From: Nitrospira sp.
GTDB taxonomy: Bacteria > Nitrospirota > Nitrospiria > Nitrospirales > Nitrospiraceae
Assembly (NCBI GenBank): GCA_030456405.1
Contig: JAKDNQ010000159.1
Location: 1 to 5,578, forward strand
DNA: 5,578 nt
Direction: 5' to 3'
This document shows positions 1-4,789 of the stretch, piece by piece (the stretch's first letter is position 1; each line of letters opens with the position of its first letter). A model generated the notes under the pieces. The model saw only the letters and a program-made list of their open reading frames with translations, was not told the origin of the DNA and searched no databases. Made by a program: the position numbers and the translations under genes.

Positions 1-717
1 GGCCCATTACTCATCCCAATCAGGCTTGACGTCGTTGATGAACAGTCGATCGCACAATCAGTCGAGGTGGTGCAACGGGTTGTAGGCGAGGGCGGGCTTG
101 GAGGACTTGTCAATAATGCCGGGATCGTGGTCGGGAGCCCCCTCGAAGTCATTCCGTTACCGCAGTTGCGGAAACAGCTTGAGGTCAATGTGATCGGGCA
201 GATCGCGGTGACGCAGGCGTTTCTTCCATTACTGCGTCGAGGCCGAGGTCGAATCGTCAATATGGGTTCGATTGCCGGTCGCGGGACCATTCCATTGTTA
301 GGACCCTACTCTGCCTCGAAGTATGCGTTGGAAGCGCTGACCGATGCATTGAGAATGGAATTGCAGCCTTGGGGGATTCAGGTCTCGATTATCGAACCGG
401 GGGCGATTGCGACGCCGATTTGGGAGAAATCGGCCAAGGAGGCCGAGGGACTTGAAGCGTCGGTCAGTGAAGAGGCGAAGGTTCTCTATGCTGAGGCGGT
501 GATTCGAATTCGAGAAGCGGTTGCCGAAGCAGCGAAACGAGCGATTCCACCTGACGCGGTGGTTCAAGCTGTGCATCATGCGTTGACGGCCGCCCATCCC
601 CACACCCGCTACCTCGTGGGCTTAGACGCCAGGCTGCGGGCGTGGATGGTGAAGTGGTTGCCGGATCGAATTCAGGACAGGCTGTTGGGATGGGCTCTGA
701 AATATCCGCGAGCGTAA
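1..717 (+). CDS. Short-chain dehydrogenase/reductase (SDR), 5' end missing
   Basis: NAD(P)-dependent oxidoreductase of the classical SDR family; the substrate cannot be told from sequence. The reading frame is open from base 1, so the gene begins upstream. The 238 visible residues lack the N-terminal glycine-rich cofactor motif (TGxxxGIG). Visible family marks, numbered from base 1, are NNAG at 38-41, the tetrad Asn in VNVIG at 63, catalytic Ser in GSIAG at 90, YSASK with Tyr103 and Lys107, and EPG at 132-134 followed by a Thr-Pro. The pattern GRIVN-S-AGR, PYSASKYALE, LRMEL resembles the retinol/17-beta-hydroxysteroid dehydrogenase-like branch, a weak subfamily guess. A GTG at 67 could be mistaken for a start, but the upstream codons read as normal SDR sequence. 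The gene converges with the OB-fold gene, and a 9-nt-unit inverted repeat begins 4 nt after its TAA stop. Probably cytosolic; no membrane segment in the visible part. Confidence 0.93.
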   Translation, partial: GPLLIPIRLDVVDEQSIAQSVEVVQRVVGEGGLGGLVNNAGIVVGSPLEVIPLPQLRKQLEVNVIGQIAVTQAFLPLLRRGRGRIVNMGSIAGRGTIPLLGPYSASKYALEALTDALRMELQPWGIQVSIIEPGAIATPIWEKSAKEAEGLEASVSEEAKVLYAEAVIRIREAVAEAAKRAIPPDAVVQAVHHALTAAHPHTRYLVGLDARLRAWMVKWLPDRIQDRLLGWALKYPRA

Positions 718-720
718 GAC

Positions 721-862
721 GGTCTGTTTGGTCTATCTGGTCTGTCTTGTCTATCTTGTCTAGTTAGTTTCGCGGACGAGATGACCGAATAGACCAGACA
801 GACCGAATAGACCAGATAGACCAAATAGACGAGACAGACCGAATAGACCAGATAGACCAGAT
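721..862. repeat. Inverted repeat of 9-nt tandem units, copy 1 (largest)
   Basis: The left arm (721-765) holds five 9-nt units of the type GGTCTRTYT. The right arm (782-862) holds nine units of the complementary type AGACCRRAY, starting with a degenerate unit at 782. The arms can pair: 722-743 matches the reverse complement of 809-830 at 21 of 22 positions. The 16-nt centre is unrelated. The element fills the whole gap between two convergent genes, and its last unit overlaps the first base of the OB-fold gene's stop codon. There is no T-tract after the stem in either direction, so a standard intrinsic terminator is not supported. A bidirectional 3'-end element is the natural reading of its position. 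Two more copies occur in this window. Confidence 0.9.
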
Positions 863-1299
863 CAACCAACTAGGTCGGGGTTAAGCCGACTCATCGGCTT
901 AATCGAAAGGGCTTTGATTTCGTTGTAGATGATGGTGCGACCTGCCTGGCGAAGGCGCGAGAACACTCCCTCCACAATCACCTGGTCGCCTTCCCGAACT
1001 TCGATCTGACCGAGACTGACGATTTTCAGCGTGCCGGCTTGATCCTTCAACAGAAATCCATAGGCCGGTTGACCTTGCCGATTCGTCGCGAGTTGGACGT
1101 TGGTGACTTGGCCGGTGACGATCACTTCCTGGTGGTCGTACTGCTCGGGATGGGTGAGGAGTTCGGTGATCTCTAGAAGGCCGGATGCATGACCATATAG
1201 TGGGACAGAGATGAAGGCGAGCAGCGACAGCAGAAGAAAAAGAACACGTCCGGTTCGATGATGATGAAGCAGTGGCTGAATGTTGGGCATTCTGGTCAT
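862..1299 (-). CDS. Exported small OB-fold protein
   Basis: A 145-residue protein of unknown specific role, probably periplasmic or envelope-located. Residues 1-38 look like a Sec signal peptide: a basic/His-rich start (HHHR at 12-15), a hydrophobic core at about 19-34, and a likely cleavage after Gly-His-Ala at 36-38. The mature part, about 107 residues, reads as a single OB-type beta-barrel. It has an entry helix and loop (LTHPEQYDHQ), a first strand EVIVTGQVTNV (58-68), then YGFLLKD (80-86), LKIVS (91-95) and the GDQVIVEGVFSR strand (104-115). Such barrels resemble the tRNA_anti-like and CcmE-like OB groups, but an exported nucleic-acid-binding role should not be assumed. The ATG at 1299 is only about 5 nt from the predicted transcription start; an in-frame ATG at 1290 is a possible alternative. 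It lies 218 nt after the 396-residue gene and has its own promoter, so it is probably a separate unit. Confidence 0.85.
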   Translation of the reverse strand: MTRMPNIQPLLHHHRTGRVLFLLLSLLAFISVPLYGHASGLLEITELLTHPEQYDHQEVIVTGQVTNVQLATNRQGQPAYGFLLKDQAGTLKIVSLGQIEVREGDQVIVEGVFSRLRQAGRTIIYNEIKALSIKPMSRLNPDLVG

Positions 1300-1310
1300 A
1301 GTGTGGATGT

Positions 1311-1338
1311 ATTATACCGAACCGGCGGCAAAGTGCAA
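1311..1338 (-). promoter_or_regulatory. Sigma-70-type promoter for the OB-fold gene
   Basis: On the minus strand a -35 box TTGCAC (1338-1333) is followed after 16 nt by a consensus -10 box TATAAT (1316-1311). The expected start of transcription is near 1304, about 5 nt before the ATG at 1299, leaving no room for a Shine-Dalgarno sequence. Promoter match is seen directly; the transcription start is inferred from usual spacing. Confidence 0.7.
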
Positions 1339-1343
1339 TCGCA

Positions 1344-1500
1344 CGGAAGAAGTTTTGAGTTCTAAGTTCTAAGTTTTGAGTTATCCGAAAACCTCCAACT
1401 TCTGACCTCGAACCGTCGCCCTTCACGCTAGTCGCACCTTCCTTATCCGCCTCTAACGCAGATTCCAGAACTCAAAACTCAGAACTCAAAACTTCTTCCG
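1344..1500. repeat. Inverted repeat of 7-nt tandem units
   Basis: The left arm holds five 7-nt units at 1350-1384 (AAGTTTT, GAGTTCT, AAGTTCT, AAGTTTT, GAGTTAT). The right arm holds four complementary units at 1467-1494 (AGAACTC, AAAACTC, AGAACTC, AAAACTT). The outer 20 nt, 1344-1363, is an exact reverse complement of 1481-1500. About 80-115 nt of unrelated C-rich sequence lies between the arms. The element fills the spacer after the stop of the 396-residue gene and ends 6 bp upstream of the -35 box of the OB-fold gene. It shares the architecture of the 9-nt elements but not their sequence. Confidence 0.85.
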
Positions 1501-1517
1501 CTGCCCCGTTCCTTGGA

Positions 1518-2708
1518 CTACCACTTATCGGAGGCCCTGCCGCTCGCATCTTCTCCCCTCATACTACTGAGGATCTGAGCCTGCATCTCGCTCAATTCCT
1601 TTATTGTAGGCTCAGCAGGGTCTTCAAGCGCGCCGACTTCCATCTTGGGCGTGGCTGCGGTTCGTTTGAGCAAGTCCGCATCCATGGCTTCGGGAGAGCG
1701 GTCCATGTCGTTGAAGATCGTCATGAGACGCTGCAACCCGAACAAGTTCCTGGTAATTTCTGAGTGCATGGCATTGGAGCTGGCGCCGAAGACGAGCGAG
1801 GTCCAGAATTTGACTTCGACCTCCTCGGGTAGGCTGCCCCAGACCATCGACGTGAGTTTGTCTATGAGAGCAGACTCTGTCCTTTCCAAGCCGTCGTAGG
1901 TCGAGTGCGACCGTTCGATCGGCTGTTTCGCGAGCACTGAAAAGGTTTCCTTCCATAAATCCAATGGGGATGTTGCCGGGGCTGCTGCGCCGGTCTGTAA
2001 CGCAGCCTGGAGGGAGTGTAAGTATTGTGTGAGGTACTTCACTTTCCGGGCGGCGAGACTGCCGGCAGGGAGGCCCCATACATGTGCGATCTCGTGATCT
2101 TGTAGCGGCGCAGAGATCGCGCTTTGCCGTTCGCGCTCATTCAGACTGAGTCGAGTATGATATTTTTCGGCCATGCGCAGTTGGGTTTGAAATTCGATAC
2201 CGAGCCGTTGCTGCTGGTAATCCTCAGCCGTAATCTCATCGGCGTCCCAACGCTGCTCCAGCAAGCGGATTGCCGGCTTGGGCAGCACGGTTCTCGCGGA
2301 CGCGTGTAACGCATCAAGTTGATCGAGTGGAACAGAGAAACGCTCGGCCAAGAGGGTGCGGGCGCGGTCGGCGAAGGCCTCCCTGAGTTGTCCGAGATTC
2401 CGCAGACTTTCGCATTGCAGCCATGTCCGTTCTCGCTTGAGTCGCACCTGTCGGCGATATTGGTCGCGCCTGTCTGTGACCACCTTAATCGATTCTTTGG
2501 TCATGGTGGTATTGGTGGGCTTGGTTCCTGCGACGCAGCGGGGATCCGGTCTATCAGTGACGATATACAGGATTTCTTCGTCCGTAACGTCGAAGTACTG
2601 GAGCAGGATCAGTCGAAGCATAATCCGGCCTTGCATCGGCATGGCATCGATGACCGATCGGATCGTTTCAACGGTTAGGGACGATGTGGGTAAGGCGATT
2701 GAAGCCAT
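1518..2708 (-). CDS. Unrecognised 396-residue soluble protein
   Basis: I do not recognise a family. The protein has no signal peptide or membrane segment, so it is probably cytoplasmic. It is rich in charged residues and long predicted helices. Visible parts are a hydrophobic helix at about 28-38, then DVTDEEILYIVTDRPDPR (40-57), a strongly basic stretch at about 80-94 (many Arg/Lys), a central charged helical part including HEIAHVWGLPAGSLAARKVKYL, and a C-terminal part with FWTSLVFGASSNAMHSEITRNLFGLQ and an acidic Glu/Pro-rich tail. The basic stretch could bind nucleic acid or a membrane surface, but nothing proves it. The ATG at 2708 is chosen as the most upstream start; the 9-nt-unit repeat begins 2 nt away and no Shine-Dalgarno motif is visible. 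Codon 23 (ATG, 2642) is an alternative but also lacks one. It follows the 70-residue gene by 94 nt in the same direction. The long open frame with normal composition makes it a convincing gene. Confidence 0.8.
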   Translation of the reverse strand: MASIALPTSSLTVETIRSVIDAMPMQGRIMLRLILLQYFDVTDEEILYIVTDRPDPRCVAGTKPTNTTMTKESIKVVTDRRDQYRRQVRLKRERTWLQCESLRNLGQLREAFADRARTLLAERFSVPLDQLDALHASARTVLPKPAIRLLEQRWDADEITAEDYQQQRLGIEFQTQLRMAEKYHTRLSLNERERQSAISAPLQDHEIAHVWGLPAGSLAARKVKYLTQYLHSLQAALQTGAAAPATSPLDLWKETFSVLAKQPIERSHSTYDGLERTESALIDKLTSMVWGSLPEEVEVKFWTSLVFGASSNAMHSEITRNLFGLQRLMTIFNDMDRSPEAMDADLLKRTAATPKMEVGALEDPAEPTIKELSEMQAQILSSMRGEDASGRASDKW

Positions 2709-2710
2709 GG

Positions 2711-2798
2711 GGTCTTTCTGGTCTGTCTTGTCTATCTGGTCTATCTGGTTGTCCGGAACGGCTCACGAGATAGACCAGACAGACCGAACAGACCACAT
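2711..2798. repeat. Inverted repeat of 9-nt tandem units, copy 2
   Basis: The left arm (2711-2746) has four units: GGTCTTTCT, GGTCTGTCT, TGTCTATCT, GGTCTATCT. The right arm (2772-2798) has three: AGACCAGAC, AGACCGAAC and a degenerate AGACCACAT. Positions 2711-2738 pair with 2767-2794, with most of the 28 positions matching. The element fills the gap between two minus-strand genes. It starts 4 nt after the stop of the 70-residue gene and ends 2 nt before the ATG of the 396-residue gene, so it would form the whole untranslated leader of the latter if they share a transcript. Confidence 0.88.
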
Positions 2799-2802
2799 TC
2801 TA

Positions 2803-3015
2803 CTATGCTCTGCCGGAGTGATGCGATTCCAAGTAGAGGGCGACATATTCGCGAATTTCTTGAATGGTTCCACTGACAAACATGTCGCGCGGAATCTCCA
2901 CGCGAGTGAGAGTGGCCGGATCGACTCCACGTTCAATTGCATAGTCTTCGTCGATGTATAGGCTGACCGATCCGTCTGGAAAGCGAACCGCATAGAGAGC
3001 GTTATTGTCAGACAT
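2803..3015 (-). CDS. Small unrecognised acidic protein (70 residues)
   Basis: I do not recognise the family. The sequence begins with a strand-like stretch, ALYAVRFPDGSVSLYIDEDYAIERG (6-30), then TRVEIPRDMFVSGTIQEIREYVALYLESHH, in which residues about 50-63 form a likely amphipathic helix. It is acidic, has no Cys, no signal peptide and no membrane segment, so it is probably a small cytosolic alpha/beta protein. A longer frame on the same strand (3101-2763) overlaps it, but that frame reads through the flanking repeats and lacks protein-like character, so the 70-residue frame is preferred. The gene sits 99 nt after the ChdC-like gene and 94 nt before the 396-residue gene in the same direction, so co-transcription is plausible. 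No clear Shine-Dalgarno sequence is seen before its ATG. Confidence 0.7.
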   Translation of the reverse strand: MSDNNALYAVRFPDGSVSLYIDEDYAIERGVDPATLTRVEIPRDMFVSGTIQEIREYVALYLESHHSGRA

Positions 3016-3025
3016 TGTTCAGGCG

Positions 3026-3109
3026 CGTGAAGCGCAGCAGACAGTGAAGCGTATCTCGTGAAGCGTCGTTCGTTTCCGGATTCGGACGTTTCACGCTTCA
3101 CGAACGACG
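3026..3109. repeat. GTGAAGC/GCTTCAC repeat with hairpin
   Basis: The 7-mer GTGAAGC occurs directly at 3027, 3044 and 3058, and inverted within 3093-3102. Two arm pairs match exactly: CGTGAAGCGT (3057-3066) with 3093-3102, and CGTCGTTCG (3064-3072) with CGAACGACG (3101-3109). These two pairings overlap, so they are alternatives in one hairpin. The element lies immediately after the stop of the ChdC-like gene (stop codon 3117-3115) and just before the 70-residue gene. There is no T-tract. It is a third sequence family with the same position and layout as the other spacer repeats. Confidence 0.78.
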
Positions 3110-3114
3110 TCGTG

Positions 3115-3837
3115 TTAGCCGCCCAGGGTGTCGAGCGTTTCCTTGAGGCTTTTGCGAATGCAGGTAAAAATTGGGGTATCGCGCAACGTGTATCGGGAGC
3201 CCTCAGTTTCGCGAAGCGCCATCACGAGATCCAGGAAGTCTTCCGGTTTATCGCTTTCAAACGCCACGACCCATTCCTGATCATCCAACCCGAATGAGTA
3301 GGTTGTATTCAGCTTCACCGAGGGAAAGCGATGGCCCACTTCGATATGTTCGTCCATCATGCCCTGCCGCGCGGCTTTCGTGAGCAGGAACCATTCGCGC
3401 GTTTTCAGGAACGGGTAGACGAAGATATATTTGGCTTTGCCTGGCACGACGGTCAACCGCTTGCTCTCTTGATTTTCGTGGGTGTGATGATCCACATACA
3501 CTGAACGCTTGGTGATTGCGAGATAGGAGTAGGGGGTGGTGAGATACTGTCCCAATCCCGAGGCCAAGATCTTCGTGGTCATGTCTTGGAACAATTCCAT
3601 CTCATAGCTGATCCGCCACAGCATGATGTCGCAATCGCCCCTGATCCCGACCGAGGAATAGGCCACCACAAGGACCTTACCGGTATAGTCCTCGACCGCG
3701 CGCAAGAATTCCTGCTTCCCTCTGGTGCGCTCACTCTCAGGGAGCCGCCGCCAGGCCGGGTCGATTTTATAGAAGGCAAAATTTACATATTGGCGTCTAG
3801 GCGCTTGGGGCGCGGGGGTTTGTTCAGGGGTCGGCAT
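3115..3837 (-). CDS. Chlorite-dismutase-fold heme protein, ChdC/HemQ-like
   Basis: A 240-residue member of the chlorite dismutase/HemQ superfamily, of usual length for the cytosolic group. The best functional guess is coproheme decarboxylase, which turns coproheme into heme b in the coproporphyrin-dependent pathway. Visible marks are the N-terminal ferredoxin-like half (YVNFAFYKIDPAWR, then RGDCDIMLWRIS), the core VYPFLKTREWFLL with Tyr141 at the catalytic Tyr position, MMDEH with His164 at the heme-ligand position, then FGLDDQEWVVAFE (182-194) and the C-terminal YTLRDTPIFTC. The residue 13 after the ligand His is Asn177. True chlorite dismutases have Arg there and Firmicutes HemQ has Gln, so chlorite dismutation is unlikely. 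A His cluster at 117, 118 and 120 might supply a distal base. The N-terminus is Pro/Gln-rich with no signal peptide. The start has a strong Shine-Dalgarno. It heads a possible operon with the two unknown genes downstream. Confidence 0.88.
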   Translation of the reverse strand: MPTPEQTPAPQAPRRQYVNFAFYKIDPAWRRLPESERTRGKQEFLRAVEDYTGKVLVVAYSSVGIRGDCDIMLWRISYEMELFQDMTTKILASGLGQYLTTPYSYLAITKRSVYVDHHTHENQESKRLTVVPGKAKYIFVYPFLKTREWFLLTKAARQGMMDEHIEVGHRFPSVKLNTTYSFGLDDQEWVVAFESDKPEDFLDLVMALRETEGSRYTLRDTPIFTCIRKSLKETLDTLGG

Positions 3838-3842
3838 CGAAA

Positions 3843-3849
3843 CTCCTCC
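3843..3849 (-). promoter_or_regulatory. Strong Shine-Dalgarno of the ChdC-like gene
   Basis: On the minus strand GGAGGAG (3849-3843) lies 5 nt before the ATG at 3837. It fixes the start. It is the only textbook ribosome binding site I find in this window, in contrast to the starts next to the repeats. Confidence 0.85.
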
Positions 3850-3954
3850 GTATAACGACCTGAAAAGTAGGCAACCGTTGGTTATTGACGACTGTGTTTG
3901 CTGTACTCGCCGATGTTCAGACGAGGGACACAGCGCCGCTGACTTGTATCAATG

Positions 3955-3974
3955 TTCACGATGGTATCCGTGAA
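3955..3974. promoter_or_regulatory. Perfect 6-bp inverted repeat, possible operator
   Basis: TTCACG (3955-3960) and CGTGAA (3969-3974) form an exact dyad around an 8-nt centre. An outer AAT/ATT at each side extends the symmetry with a small offset. It lies roughly mid-way in the 255-bp divergent spacer between the ChdC-like gene and the exported-protein gene, where a shared regulator could act. No convincing -35/-10 pair was found around it, so the operator role is only inferred. Apart from this dyad and the two purine-rich ribosome-site candidates I see nothing else in this spacer. Confidence 0.35.
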
Positions 3975-4060
3975 TTATTCTGGCTCAGCAGCAGCTCGGT
4001 TTTTATCACTTCGTCTTTACGGTTGTCAACTTGGAGATGAAGGTCGGGCGGTTCGTTGAC

Positions 4061-4068
4061 AGGAGAAG
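4061..4068 (+). promoter_or_regulatory. Shine-Dalgarno-like AGGAGAAG upstream of exported-protein gene
   Basis: AGGAGAAG fits a ribosome binding site, but it is 24 nt from the ATG at 4093, too far for usual use. The in-frame CTG at 4075 would be well spaced from it, while the nearer GTG at 4070 is out of frame and stops after four codons. It casts doubt on the annotated start rather than proving another. Confidence 0.35.
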
Positions 4069-4092
4069 AGTGATCTGGTACTGAAATTCTTT

Positions 4093-4707
4093 ATGGGAGT
4101 CGCACAGGTCTATAGACACCCGATCATGTTGCTTTATGTAGGCATTGTTGTGCTGAGTGCGCTCGCTCATGTGTCGGCCCATGCGATCGATGTGCATCCC
4201 ACCGCGAAGCAGATTCAGACCGCAATCGATCAAGGGAAGGAAGCGGCGCGGAAGGGGAGGCCGCCGGATAGTTTCTATGTACGGTTCGGAGTAGTGGACG
4301 AAGTCCATCCTAAGGGATTTTTAATTACAAAAATAGGAGCCCTGTCGGTCATGGCTACGCATATGGCCTTGCGGGGCCACCGTCCGAGCGAGACCGATAT
4401 CACGCAAATACTCGAAGATCAGACCATGCTGGTCAGCACCGTCATCTTCGGGAATGTCTCCAACTTCGCGGTGGACAGTTATGTGGTGCTTGAACAGGGA
4501 ACGAAGGTGATCAAACCTGTCACAGTGCGATTCGATGCACAAGCCCACCGCAGTATCGTATGGCCGAAGAGTCCTCGGTTCAAAGCAAAGGTCGTGGCGT
4601 CATTCCGCTATGCAGATTTCGATCCGAAGGCCCTGACCACGATTACTGTCTATCCGGCGACTGGAGGAGAATCGAGCTTCCCTATGAATTTTGGCGAGAT
4701 TGATTAA
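4093..4707 (+). CDS. Exported protein of unknown function (204 residues)
   Basis: No family recognised. Residues 1-31 look like a Sec signal peptide: Arg8-His9, a hydrophobic core at about 11-25, and cleavage after Val-Ser-Ala (27-29) or Ala-His-Ala (29-31). There is no lipobox Cys, so a soluble periplasmic or secreted protein is likely. The mature part starts with a helix (TAKQIQTAIDQGKEAARKGRPP). It continues as a mostly strand-rich domain: FYVRFG, KGFLITKIGALSVMATHMALRG, MLVSTVIFG, SYVVLEQGTKVIKPVTVRF, then FKAKVVASFRYADFDPKALTTITVYP. The C-terminal half could be an immunoglobulin-like or lipocalin-like sheet, but this is only a pattern impression. The start is uncertain: ATG at 4093 lacks a well-spaced Shine-Dalgarno, ATG at 4126 would still leave a short signal peptide, and a CTG at 4075 fits the upstream AGGAG. 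It is divergent from the ChdC-like gene and is followed after 71 nt by cinA. Confidence 0.8.
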   Translation: MGVAQVYRHPIMLLYVGIVVLSALAHVSAHAIDVHPTAKQIQTAIDQGKEAARKGRPPDSFYVRFGVVDEVHPKGFLITKIGALSVMATHMALRGHRPSETDITQILEDQTMLVSTVIFGNVSNFAVDSYVVLEQGTKVIKPVTVRFDAQAHRSIVWPKSPRFKAKVVASFRYADFDPKALTTITVYPATGGESSFPMNFGEID

Positions 4708-4721
4708 GCAGATCGTTATTT

Positions 4722-4789
4722 AGTCTATCTGGTCTGTCTTGTGTCTTTCGTCGAACGAAACTAAACCAAATAGACCAGATGAACCAGAT
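4722..4789. repeat. Inverted repeat of 9-nt tandem units, copy 3
   Basis: The left arm (4722-4739) has two units, AGTCTATCT and GGTCTGTCT. The right arm (4763-4789) has three, AAACCAAAT, AGACCAGAT and GAACCAGAT. ATCTGGTCT (4727-4735) pairs exactly with 4772-4780. Between the arms is a separate small perfect hairpin, TTTCGT-CGA-ACGAAA (4746-4760). The element starts 14 nt after the stop of the exported-protein gene, and its last unit encodes the first codons of cinA. It is the shortest and most degenerate of the three copies. Confidence 0.82.

Noticed and set aside
721..862. CRISPR array
   Set aside because: Units are 9 nt, contiguous and degenerate, with opposed arms and no spacers of regular length; no cas gene nearby.
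721..862. Classic rho-independent terminator
   Set aside because: The stem is long but there is no T-tract on either side, and the loop and stem are not GC-rich as usual.
672..869. 65-residue frame on the minus strand with LVY/SVC repeats
   Set aside because: It is only the translation of the 9-nt repeat, whose period of three codons keeps the frame open; overlaps the ends of two real genes.
899..1426. 175-residue frame on the minus strand
   Set aside because: Overlaps the OB-fold gene in another frame, reads through the 7-nt repeat and has an Arg/Ser-rich shadow composition.
2356..2961. 201-residue frame on the plus strand
   Set aside because: Antisense to two genes and crosses the inverted repeat; Ser/Arg-rich composition with no motif.
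2763..3101. 112-residue frame overlapping the 70-residue gene
   Set aside because: Starts inside the GTGAAGC repeat, ends inside the 9-nt repeat, and lacks the protein-like pattern of the 70-residue frame.
3115..3837. True chlorite dismutase
   Set aside because: The distal Arg is replaced by Asn at residue 177 and there is no signal peptide.
4006..4308. 100-residue frame on the minus strand across the start of the exported-protein gene
   Set aside because: Antisense shadow with no ribosome site and no recognisable motif.
719..4789. Mobile element (IS or MITE) origin of the repeats
   Set aside because: No target-site duplication, no fixed element ends and variable unit number; not excluded for a distant past, but not supported here.
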